64,000 nucleotides of DNA from Lepturacanthus savala (Eukaryota > Chordata > Actinopteri > Scombriformes > Trichiuridae): positions 15,745,654 through 15,809,653 of the forward strand of contig CM060472.1 of the NCBI GenBank assembly GCA_030544235.1, given 5' to 3'. The translations under genes and the position numbers were made by a program. The notes under the pieces are model-generated. The model was not told the DNA's origin, made no database searches, and saw nothing but the letters and a program-made list of their open reading frames with translations. This document shows positions 1 to 11,937 of this stretch, one piece after another. Numbering within the stretch: position 1 is the first letter of the stretch; each line of letters begins with the position of its first letter.

Positions 1-986
1 TTTAAATAAAAAAAGGTAAAGATTAAACACTGTAACATTGCAGCTTGCTGTATACTGTCACAAACTCACATAGGGATTGATTTGAATCACAGAGATCAAC
101 CTTTTGCAAATGGCACCATTATTCAAAGTCTGACAATTGTTTGCTTCTCAAAGGTCATATTAGTCACAGGAATGTGCAGTAGTGCAGTAATTACTGGTGG
201 GAGGCTCTGTTCAAGCCTCTGAAGCAGCACACTGGCCCTGGTCCTTCACTAACAATGTTATTAATTTCCTGTCCAAAAAACAAACAAACCAGAAAACTAC
301 ACAACTACTAAAGTATTTCTCAGCTTGACATCAACACAAACAACTTTTACATCATGTGATTTTACTGATTGACAGATGATAAGCAGCTGTTAGATTCTAA
401 CAGACAGAGACAGAACTTTACCCTTCACCTAAATGCAGTAGTGGAAAATAACTAAGTATAGTAAATTATCTACTGAGTTCTATACCATTTGATGCTACTT
501 ATACTTCACTTCACTGCATTTATCTAAGAGTTTTTGTTATTTTCAGATACAGATTTTAATATGTTGCATACAACAAATAACTTTAATATTCTATTATCTA
601 TATTCAATTAAGTCTGCATAAGCAGTACTTTCAGTTCATGTTGCAGATAATAGTTCTGTACTTCTAATTAATATTTTAAATTCTGTACTTATTTAGTACT
701 TATTGAGTATTTCTTTTTTTTTTTTTTACTGAACTTTGCCTAAACCAGTAGAGCTGCAACAATCAGTTGATTAATTGCTTAGTTGCAAACTATTAATCAC
801 TAATTTTTGTGATAATCGATTAATCAATTTCAGTCATTTTTAAGAAGAAAATGTCCAAATTCTCTGGTTTCAGCTTATCTCAAGTCTTCCTTCATAGTAA
901 ACTGTGATCACCATTTTACACCATTTTATGAACCAACAAGTAATCGATCACCCATTTCAACAATTGATAGTTTAATCTATCGTTAC
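1..986. other. col14a1 intron with dispersed fish repeats
   Basis: AT-rich intron. 425-570 resembles the common teleost repeat with core (g)tggaaaataactaagta; a reverse copy is at 48296-48360. No further Gly-X-Y exon was found here; the Pro-rich patch near 210-245 does not keep the triplet. Confidence 0.5.
745..975. repeat. AT-rich dispersed repeat (gctgcaac / atcgattaatc family), copy 1
   Basis: Starts gagctgcaacaatcag and contains gataatcgattaatcaatttc. The same order of motifs (gctgcaac, gattaatc, gaaacaatcgattag) recurs near 49881 and 50185, and part of it at 31075. Confidence 0.55.
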
Positions 987-1040
987 CTGCGTTCCTTGTT
1001 GTCCAGAATCACCTTTCTGTCCTCTCTCACCTGGAGCACC
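987..1040 (-). CDS. col14a1: col14a1 exon: Gly-X-Y, 54 bp (most 3' exon in window)
   Basis: 54 bp, phase 0: GAPGERGQKGDSGQQGTQ. Acceptor tatctgcag, donor CGCAG/gtaacg. The triplet pattern continues from the 96-bp exon across a 299-bp intron. Remaining collagen exons and the stop codon lie left of position 1. Confidence 0.93.
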
Positions 1041-4000
1041 CTGCAGATAGCAAAAATACGTACATTTATTTATTTAGTTCAGTTTCTATGTAAATTGTAT
1101 GAAATAATAGGTAAAAACACAATAGATCTACTAAAAATGAAAAGTATGACATGAAGTCATACTTTTCATATGATTGAAACAAATAAACGCCCTGGCTATT
1201 ATTCGGTAATTTACGGTAAATCTGAGACAAACATGTTAAAGCAGTTTTATATTTCATGACATATTCCTGAAGAAAAATGCCTATGAACGTGTGGATTGAC
1301 GCTATGAGAACTATCCGGATGTGGACTGTTAAGTCTTACTGGGGCTCCAATGATTGAGCGTCCACTGGGTCCCTGTGGTCCCTGGGATCCCTGAGGTCCT
1401 GGTACGCCCACGTCACCCACTGGACCGGCCGGGCCCTGCGGACAGAGACACAGATGTGTGTTATAACCTCTCCTGAAGGCTGACAGCTGAGTGGTTAAAC
1501 CCACAGCAGGTCCGCAGACCTGCATGTGAGCTAAAAAGCAGCAATTTCAGCCGTTTCCAGCATCAATCGGAACGGAATAAAGGAGTGCAGACGAGGGTCA
1601 AGGTGAGCCCATCTCAGAACTACTCAGGAGGAAGCTTGTCAGTAATTGCAGCGTGCTCACACATGTCAGAGGACTGTCGACCAGCGTGTAAAGTGTTAGA
1701 AGTGTCTGATGAAATTGAACATCACCACATGAAGCTGTTTATTTTTAACCCTTTTGGATGAAGTTAAATCTCAGCTCCTAAGTAGAATGCATGATGGAAG
1801 ACTCTTTTTCTCCTAAGTCTTTTTTTCTGGTTCTACTAGTGCAGTGCCTTCAGGAAATATGTATTCATATAGAAAATTGGAAGCAAATTATATGGTAAGA
1901 CATGGAAATACATTGAGATAAGGAGATGAGTGCATGTTGATCTTTCACTCTCTGTGGTTCTCTGTGCATGTGAGTGAGAGTGACAGAATGACATTGGGGG
2001 GGAAAAAAGAGGTGGAATCAATTTGTGGCGCCCAGTTTTCATTTTTTTTTTCCCACCTAAATTCTGTAAAACCCCTCTGATAACACATTTACTCTGTTAG
2101 CAAAAAAAAGAGTGATGACTTTAAAAAACGTCATTAATCTGAAACAAACAGGACTAATATATAAAAGAAAATTAAACACGCATGTGTTTTTATAGATGAT
2201 TCAAATGGTTTCATGAAGTGAAGAGAAAAAAGGAGGAAAATTGCCCACTAAGTTTTTTTTTTGTTTTTTTTTTTTAACTGCAAAGTGAAAGTGTGGCAAT
2301 GTGTTTTCTTGCCACTACTCTGTTAATACTTCCTGTTGAAAGCCAGCGAGCACACACACACACACTCACAAACACACACACACTTGGCAGGAAACAGCTC
2401 ATAATGTCTTCCAACATCTACGATGAGCCAACTATGTTAATTAATGTGAACGATGACAAAATAGGCCGAGAGGACAGAGACAACCGGACGGAGACGGTGG
2501 TCGAAATCTACGAGAGCGTGGACACCCTCGCTGACCGCCGCCAGAATCCCTCCACGCGGGGTGGAGGTAAGTAGACGCCGCCATCACAGTGACTAAATCG
2601 AGCTGATCAACACAGCGAGCAGCAAAAAATGGAAAAGAATGGAAATGGACAAATTTGTACAATATTGAGTACAATTATCTTGTTCCATTTGTGGATAATT
2701 TATGTTATTTCAAGCTTTTTTTTCTGATTTGGGTCAATTTGGTCTTGTTTTAGGATAAAGGGAGTCTTATTTTTTAGATGTAAAAAGACAAAAATATGAG
2801 GTGAAAAGACAATTATATGAAATAAAAAGTAAAACGTAAATAAAATCTATGAGATAAAAAAGTATGATACAAAATATGGAATAAGAACACGAAAATGTGA
2901 AATAAAAAATACAAATATGAGAATACAGATACAAATATAAAAAAAAACATGAAGTACTAACTGTGAGGTAAAAAGACAATTATATGAAATAAAAAGTATA
3001 ATTTATGAGATTAAAAAATCACAAGTATGAGATAAAAAGACAAAATTATGAGATTAAAAGAAAAATTATGTCATAAAGACAACATTTTTACATCTTCAAA
3101 ATGAGAAAAAGACAAAAACATGAGATAAAAAGATTGAAATTGACCAAAATTAAGAAAAAAATCATCTGCCAATGGAATAAGAGAATTCAAGATACTTCTA
3201 CTCAACACTGGACTAATTTGACTAAAAACAAAAGAGTTTCCCCTGACAAGATTCCATTGCTTTTGCAGTGTCAGATCATTGTTCTCCTCTGTAAAGAGTT
3301 TATAACAGCTACTTTAAATATATTTCATCCAAATATATTTTCTCTGGATATTTCTGCAGGATCATGTCCTCAAACTCAACTTCCAGTTGTCCAGAAGGAC
3401 GCTCTGTTCATAGCTTCTTCACTGATTCTGGGAGTCCTGTGCCTCGTGCTATTCATTATGATCAGCGTCCTGTTCCTACGCTGTGAGGGACCTTTATTTC
3501 CATATCCTATCATTGACTCCCACTCAAAATCCAGATGATCCGTTTAAATTTTGTGATATTTGCCTTCGTTTCATGTTCCCGGTTCTCCCCAGATACGGCA
3601 GTCTCTCAGGAGAGAGATGAGCTGAGAAGTGAAGCACAGTCAAAGGAAGAAGCCATGGAGTGGAGAAAAGGTGAGGCGGATTTTTAAAGAAACGTACCTC
3701 GCTGTAGAAAAATAGCGCCATACATCACCTCCTGATCAGAAGTCCCTTCTTTTTTTTAAAGATCATGTGTCATACAAACAGCTTTAGATTTTTTTGCCGC
3801 TGGATGAAGACATTATTGGCAGTTGGTCTTCTTCCTGTGTTTTTTTTCCTAGGATGAGTTGAAATGGAAGTCATGAGATCTTCTTCATATGTTTTTTTAT
3901 AGGATGTGTTTAAAATCTTCATTGAACGTATCATCAATACATAAGTACACAAAAATTATTTTACATATCCAGTACAATGTCGCCATGTTGATCATTTAGA

Positions 4001-7000
4001 CTTTATTTGGGACAAGTACTAATACTACTAATACTATGCTAGCAGAGCACAACTCTGTAACATGAAGAAGACCATCTTCCAGTGAGGAGATGGCAGATCA
4101 CATGACTTCTGTTTTAATTCATCCTATGGAAAAAAAAAAAAAACCCACGAAGAAGACCAGCTGCCAGTGCGGGAGGTCACGTGACGTGTGTGGTGCCATG
4201 TTGCTGCAACCAGGTCTCTCTCTCCGTTATCATCTGTTACTAACACATGTGTTTGCAAATAAGAAAAGTTGTGTCCTGAGGGATGGAGGAGGTTTCGGTG
4301 CAATTGCTACCACGTCAACAAAACACAAAAAAACTGGACGGACAGCAGAGAGGACTGTAAGAGCAGAAATGCAGATCTGGCGTCAATACACTCCTTTGAG
4401 GAACAAGTGAGTAGCTTCATTTTAAAGTTTGAGTGTGCAGATGCAGAAGGTTGATGATTTTATACTTATCGGTGTTTGCCAGAGGTTTTATACATGCATT
4501 CAGTGCATGCTACTTTGTGGCTGCAGGTTTTTAAAGTCGCCCCCCCCCCCCACACTCAAACATTTTATTATTTCAGTTCTTCAGAGCTTCTCTGTGCAGA
4601 ATCAAGCTGTTTTTGCATTGATCGGTAGGAGAAGGAGGACTTAAATCCAAGTTCAGCACATGGAAACATGTTATTTGTGACATCACAACTAAGTTTTGGA
4701 GCCAATAATGGTCCAGTAGGCAACTAACTGAAATATAATCTGCACAGAAGACCAGAGGTCACAGTGTAGTAGGAGGCATCTTGTGTTTAGCAGTTAAACT
4801 ATAATAATTCTTGAGAGTTTTTTTTTTTTTTTAACCTTTCTGAGGTATCGGCACTTGAGATACATGATTATTTACTTCTAAGCTGTTCTAAGATTCCGCT
4901 CCATTTTAAAGCCTTTAAGGTTTTGCTATTATTTTTGTCAGTGCAGATCAGAACAACATTATTCTTCCATTTCTACTTGAGCACAGAGGTTTGTTTACTG
5001 TCAAAAACAGGAAATAATAATTATCACCTTGTGTTTCAAATGATCAGAAATTCATCAATGAGCTGATCGACCATGGAGAAACCTGGATCGGCCTAGAGTG
5101 TGGGAAAACTTATTCTTGGAAAAAGAACTGGCAATGGGTGGACAAAAGCCAGCTGTTGATAACGTGAGATATTTTACATTTTATTTTCCTTCAATTGCGA
5201 CATGTCACAGTCATTATTCATAAATTGTTCATAGCTTAAAGTTGGATATAAATATTAATTAAATAAATGAAATGTCCACAGAGGATGGATTTTTGTAAAA
5301 CATATAATAACTGTATTTTGCTTGCATGTCTTTATTCACATAATGTGTTACATGTAAAAAAAAAAAAAAAAACTCTGGTATTTCTTCTGCAGGAATTGGG
5401 CAAAAGATCAGTATATAAAATGTGAGTCTGAGCACAAAGTGTATATTGATGACAAGCGAATGTGGCGAAATACCGACAATGGCTACCGACAATGGATCTG
5501 TAAGAAAAATATATGAACAAAATATCTTTGTCTGGGTTTAAATTCAACGTCTCACTTCATTTCACTCCTTCTCCTGTCCTCTTTTTGTTAATACATGGCA
5601 ATAAAAGTCATAAAATAATAATATCTTGATTTTGGCAAAATTACTCCAATATTGAGTGGAATTATCTTGAATTATTTGACTTCTTTGGCAAATATTCTTT
5701 TAAGAAAAAAACATAAGATCAACTAAAAAATATAAGATATAAGATAAAATACAATAAATCAAAAAGATAAATACAAAAATATGAAATAACAGGACAAAAA
5801 TATGTGGTAAAAAGGCAAACGTATCATGAAAAGTTGACCAAAATGAAGAAAACATCTTCAATTAAGGAAAATTATCTATCAATGGAATAAGATAATTATA
5901 CTCAATATTGTACTAACTATACTAAAGAACAGGATTTTTTTTTACCTGATAGGATTTTATTGCTTTTGCAGTGTAATCTACTCAATGTTGGACTAATTAT
6001 ACTAAATACAAGATATTTCCCCACTGATAAGACTTTTATTTTTTTGCAGTGTTGTGTTTTATTTGCTTTGGAGTGATTATATTCCCTTGTCTTTCTGTGC
6101 AGTACCTTGAGATTTATTTGTATTTTGAGTGTTATACCAAAATAATCCATTAATCCAATTATTACATGACCTAATAACATGTTAGAAGAAATAAAAAATA
6201 ATGACTTATTATGCTATGGGACATTTTCTATCCATTCAAACAGGACACCTTTAGTTTAGTTCACCAGGTGAACTAAAAATATAAGTTTTGCAAAGGGTAC
6301 AGGAAAGGTCATAGCATGTTTAAAATAGAACAATCTCATCTCAATGCAAAGCTCCAAACATTTTTCATCCAAGTTCAGAAATGGCGAATTCTGTCCTGTG
6401 AGACTCTGGTGAACATACTGATGTGTGCTCCAACTCGGTGGTGGAGGGGATGAATCTCAGTCCTTAAGGAGGCAGTAAAGGCTAATTAAAGCTAATCAGA
6501 GACTTGCCTAGACGACAGAAGTAAACAAACATGGCGTCTGTGGATAAATGCAGACTGCTGTTCTGGCTGTGTTCAATCTGTTATTTAACCTTTATTTTAC
6601 TAGGAAGTAGCATTGGAAATTTCCTAATAATAAGGGAATAAATTCATTATATACATTACACACATGCTGCAATGTGAAGTTATCACTTCCATTAATCTAA
6701 TTTTCAAATAATTTAAAGAGGTATTTGGTATTTTAAAGCCATCCTTGCACTAAAGGCTGTGTATATTTAGCAAAAATGAAAAATTCTGGCTATAATTATC
6801 TTATAAAACAAGATGTACTGATGTTTTATCCTATACATAGAGTGAGGAGGTTCAACCCCCCGTTCTGTTTAAGGTACAGTGAGGGGTCCTGGAGTTAGAA
6901 TTTGTGATAGACTTCAGAAAAAGTTGTGAAAGTTGGTACTTTAAAGCCATCTTTGCACTTAAATTTAGCGAAGAATATATGTTAAAAGTTGTATGATTTA

Positions 7001-9361
7001 ACTGTCAATATCATGGAACTCAAAAGTGCAGTTTTGATGGTTTCGATCATTTTTGGCAGGTGTGATTTTGAACAAAAAAGGGTATGTAATGTATGTTTGT
7101 ATGTGTGTGGAGTTTTTTGGTGTTTTTTTTCTTTGCCATTGCAAGATTTGTTTTGATAGTTGCAACTTCTGGGTGTCAACAAACACCATCCTTCTGAAGA
7201 CTCGTAAAACATGATATAATAACTGATAAAGTGTTTACCACTTCCTTTTCTGTGTGAGCTGTCGACAAGCCCTTTATGATTGTGAATCTGTGTGTGTGTA
7301 TGCTTTTTGAGAAAGCTGTAAATAAATAAAACACATATGCATGCATACATATCTTTGTCGATGAGTAACCTTAATACTCTAAATTCTTTACACATCCCAG
7401 TTTATTCAAGTGGCTTCTAATTAAAGAAAACCTTCATTCAAATGGGTGTTTTTTTTAATAAAATGCTGCATCTCTTCCTGTTGCTACTTCCTCAACATTC
7501 TCTACAGGAAACACTGAGGGCAGCAACGGTGTTTGTCACGTCTTAAACAAATTTACTGATTACGTCTAACCTTTATAGAATTTACAGGAAGAGCAGATTA
7601 GGAAGAGAGAGGAGTGGAAATCAGTGACAGTGAAGGTATTACTGAAGATGATCAGGTTGATTATCAGTCACAGGAAGAGGATGGTGAGAAATGACGTTAC
7701 TGAGAATTCTTGTCTCTAAACATCAGCTAATCTTTATACTTTTATATTTATACTTTTTAACCTAAAACATTTCACTACTATATTCTAATAATAATTAATT
7801 AATTAACGTATCATCAGAGGATTGATTAGCCTTTTTTGTCAAATGATCAGGAAATTTCTCAGTAAGGTGAATAAAGATGGAAAATCTTGGATCAGTTTAT
7901 ATTGGAAAATAAAATAAAATATATTGGAAAATCGATCAGTGATCGTATTATAATCAGGCAAGACTATTATAATTACCATAAATAAAGTATTATTAAGAAG
8001 GTTTGGCTTTATCAATAACTTCACTGCTACCAATCTAATTAATGGACTTAGGGTTAAATTCAAAACTGGGCATATTGAGAATATTTAAAGTCACAAATAA
8101 CACTCATTCAAAACAAGTTCTGGAACAGATGAGGGTTATGATTCAGAATCAAGATCAGAAATGTATTGTAATGTATATGTAACTTTTAATAAAAAAGGGC
8201 ATTTTAAAATATTTAAGTGATAATAATTAATTTAAAAATATAAATAAATTTAAATGCAGTTATAAAACTATTATTTATGGATATATACATAAGAGAGGAG
8301 CTTAAAGTATTCACATATTTTTCAGTTTATTTGTTTTCCTTTTTTTAAATTTTAGGTATACAAAAAGAATTTATTGTTTTTATATTATATTATTTCAATG
8401 TAAGGAGAGGGCAGAAGCACAGAGCAGTAGTTTTAAAACCAGCATTCTTACACTTTTACTTAAGTAAAAAGCTTAAGTTAATACTTCAGCTTCTACAGAA
8501 GAATGTTTAAACCCTAGTATCAATACTTCTACCTGTGTAATGGATGCGAATACTATGGACATCTCTGCTTATAAATAATGTTCACATCTTACTATGATAC
8601 ATTACAAAAGGCAACACATTAATATCACGCACACCATAATAACTCTGCTCTTGGGCCACTAATGGAAAAGGGGTTGAATTAAAGATTCATGTTTGGAGTA
8701 ATTACAGAACTGGGCTCAGTTAATCATAGGGTGAAACATTGTTACTGACACTTTTCTCTAAAATAAGACCAGATGTCTCCATTTGCTTTCGAGAGGGATT
8801 TTCACCACAACAGTAAAATTGTTTAATGATCGATATGTATGTCTGAAATTGTGACATTTGAAATGTATAAACTTTAAATACTAAACACCTCAATGACTCA
8901 ACTTTTACCACTGCTACTACTACTTATGACGTACATTTTTGCACAAAACTGTTTAGTGTGAAGATCGTGGGGGAAGATTACAGCAAGGAAATCCTGTATT
9001 AACTCTCATGTGGGCTCCTCACTGCTGTTTTCAGAAAGGCTTAAAAATAGTAAAAAGCCCTTTAACACACATACACAACATCAATCACCCTCTCTCTCTC
9101 CTAGAAAAGACCCACCGATGTGTACATATAGAACATTCTCCATCTGTCTTTTCCAATATGCAGATTGTGAAGGTGAAGAAGTGCAATTGTGCATAATACA
9201 TGGATTACTTTTTTGCAGAATTCACTGTAAGATCAGTTTGGTGGTGATGGTGGTTAAATGTGTAAAATGTGTTTAGTTTTATGCAAAAGTGTTGTGAAAA
9301 AACACTCAAACATGATATCAGTTTCATACATGTGAAGAAATGTAAGCACATGTGCCAGTTA

Positions 9362-9405
<44 letters not shown>

Positions 9406-11876
9406 CACATGCACGCATGCATGCACGCATGCATGAACGCACACACACACTTATAGGTAAGGCACCCTTAGACCCTTATAATCTGTTTTGGTTTATTGCT
9501 TTACACTCTTCTTCTAGTTTAATTTTGCAGATAAATAATAATAAAAAATAACCAATTAAGAAAACTGTAATGAGAAAGATTAGGTTTTTTTAAATGGTTC
9601 TTCTTTTGTTTGCCTTGTTGCTGTTTATATTTGCTGAGGTTGTGCTTCCATTAATATATTTTTGGATTGTCCAGTTAGTACATTCATTTTCTTATCTGAA
9701 ATGTTACGTTTTTTCTGTAATTTTAATGAGTTTTAATGAAAAACTGGGTCCTGACTTATCTCAAATTATGCATAGTGTGTGTCCTCTTCTTTCTAATGTG
9801 TTTTCATACTCAGTCACTGCACCACATTTAATAAAGCAGATGCCTAAATTACAAAATTAAAATAAAAAACACCATTATTGCTTGTGAGTATACACAATGT
9901 GAGGATATTTTCTTACAGCAGGGCTGCCACATGTTACCTAATGGTTCACATTTGACACTTTATTTTATTTGAAGTCGTGATGACACAAAAGTGTCAAAAG
10001 TATTCAGTCATTACTCAGGTAGAAGTATAGATACAAGGGTTTAAATACTTCTATAGAAGTAGAAGAAGAAGCTTTATAGCCAAGTGTGTAAACGTGTAAA
10101 AGTACTGGTTGGAAATTCTAAAAGTAAAAATACAAATTGAATCTAAAAAGTCCAAATTATAAGATTAAAAAACATTAACAAGTGAAACAACTTCATCTTA
10201 TTTAAAAAAAAAAACAAGACAAAATTAGCCAAAAAAAGCATCTGTAAATAAGCAAAACTATTATAACCAATGTGGTAAGATTATTCTAGATAGTTCTAGT
10301 AATATTGGATTTTTGTACCAAAAGCAAGATATATAAAATGTAAAGATTAGAGGCAAGAAAAACTAATCTGAACAGTTTGTTTATTTGTACTTCATTACTT
10401 AACAGCTCTGGTGACCATAAATGTTAATTAATGAAGTAAACAACCAAAAATCGTCTCAGTATTCCTGATATATCATGACCTGATTATTATATTGATGAAA
10501 AACATAATGGTAACATTTAAAAGACGCTTGTGGTTTGACTTGCAAACATAGCAGTGAGTTCAGTGTGTATCAGTAACTCACCACCGGGCCTGGCTCTCCA
10601 CGGTCCCCTCGGGCTCCTCTCATTCCTGGGCCTCCCTGTTAGAAACAGCAGCAGGTGTTCAGAGACACAGGATCAATGTGTTCAGATTAACAATACTTGC
10701 TGTGAGCTTTAAAGGGGCCCTGTTTTGTTGTTTTGCCAGTTTAATAGTTTAACTTTCATGGGTTTAATATAAAAAATAGCATGTTTTTATGGTCCAACAG
10801 CAGTTTATTAGACCTGTAGCAGCAATACAGTCTAGTCTGCCTTCTTACACACTCTGAAAAATCCTGTACGCCCTCCCCTCCTTAACAAAACACACACTTT
10901 GTTGTGATTGGTCTAGAGCTCTCAGAAAAGTCCCCCAAAGTCCCCCATTAACTTCCACTCCTGTTGTGACATCACAACAGGAGTGGAAGTTAATAGTAGC
11001 CACCCCTGGATCCACAGAGCCTCCCCTCCTTCCGGAGTATACTTGACTTCTTTTGGTCCGATCGACCCCAGCTCTCTGGGGGGGCGGGACTTTTCCTCGA
11101 GCTCTAGACCAATCAAAACAAAGCATGTGTTTTGTTAGGGAGGGGAGGGGGGAGCACATTTTTTTCAGAGTGAGTGTGTGAGAAGGCAGACTGCATTGCC
11201 GCTGCAGGTCTAACTAGCTGCGTTTAGACCACATTCATACACAAGCTCTGAAAACCTTCTTCTTGATAATAAAGCCCCTTTAATCCTCCATTAGTGTGTT
11301 CTGCTGTCGCTAAATGCCTAATTTCTCAGGTATGATTTGCCAACATGATCTAACTGCAGCAGGAGACGGAGTGTGTGTATGTTGGTGCGCGGCTCACCGG
11401 TGGTCCAGCAGCACCTGGGGGGCCTTTGCTGTCCTGGGTGCAGGTGCAGGCTTTGGGCAGCGAGGGGCAATCCACCTCCTTCCTCTGAACCACCACAGCA
11501 TGATGATGATGATGATGATGAACAAAACCAGAGGAGAGAAGGCAGTGACTTGGGATGATCAGTGATGAAGATTGTCATTGTTTATCTCTTCTAAAATTAG
11601 ACTGTGACCTCACCAGACCAGGGAGTTCACAGCATTTGTCCCTGTTGGCCCAAGAAGTGCTGCACACAATGTCAAAGATCTGGAGCTGGAACTGAAGAGG
11701 AGGAAAACACATGTTTAAATGACTTAAACCAACAAAACATGTAAAAACTAAATAAATAAATACACAACCAGAGTCTTTGCTGGTTTCACCAGATAGAACT
11801 GAAGATGCTGCAATACTGTACGAATACAATTTACTAATTTTCAAAGAAAAGTCAAAGAATTACAGGAAAAGTAGGG

Positions 11877-11937
<61 letters not shown>

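Noticed and set aside
205..245. Possible extra collagen exon (minus strand GPGP)
   Set aside because: The Gly-X-Y pattern stops after two triplets and no suitable acceptor and donor pair surrounds it.
2293..2403. Upstream in-frame ATG giving a 37-residue extension of the lectin with a hydrophobic start
   Set aside because: The extension runs through a CA repeat (HTHTLTNTHT) and would add a signal-like segment to a protein that already has an internal membrane anchor; ATG 2404 gives the expected cytoplasmic tail.
2404..2566. Classical ITIM in the lectin tail
   Set aside because: The residue two before Tyr is Glu, so the consensus is not met; kept only as a tyrosine motif.
3101..3538. 145-residue open frame on the plus strand
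   Set aside because: The first two thirds come from a palindromic repeat and an intron; only 3360-3482 is a lectin exon with proper splice sites.
9008..9276. Plus-strand frames ending RIHCKISL, resembling the lectin C-terminus WICKK
   Set aside because: Only four or five residues are similar and no acceptor/donor structure supports it as a lectin exon.
10845..11159. Overlapping minus-strand frames of 104 and 64 codons
   Set aside because: Both lie inside the TTAA-flanked MITE and its palindrome.
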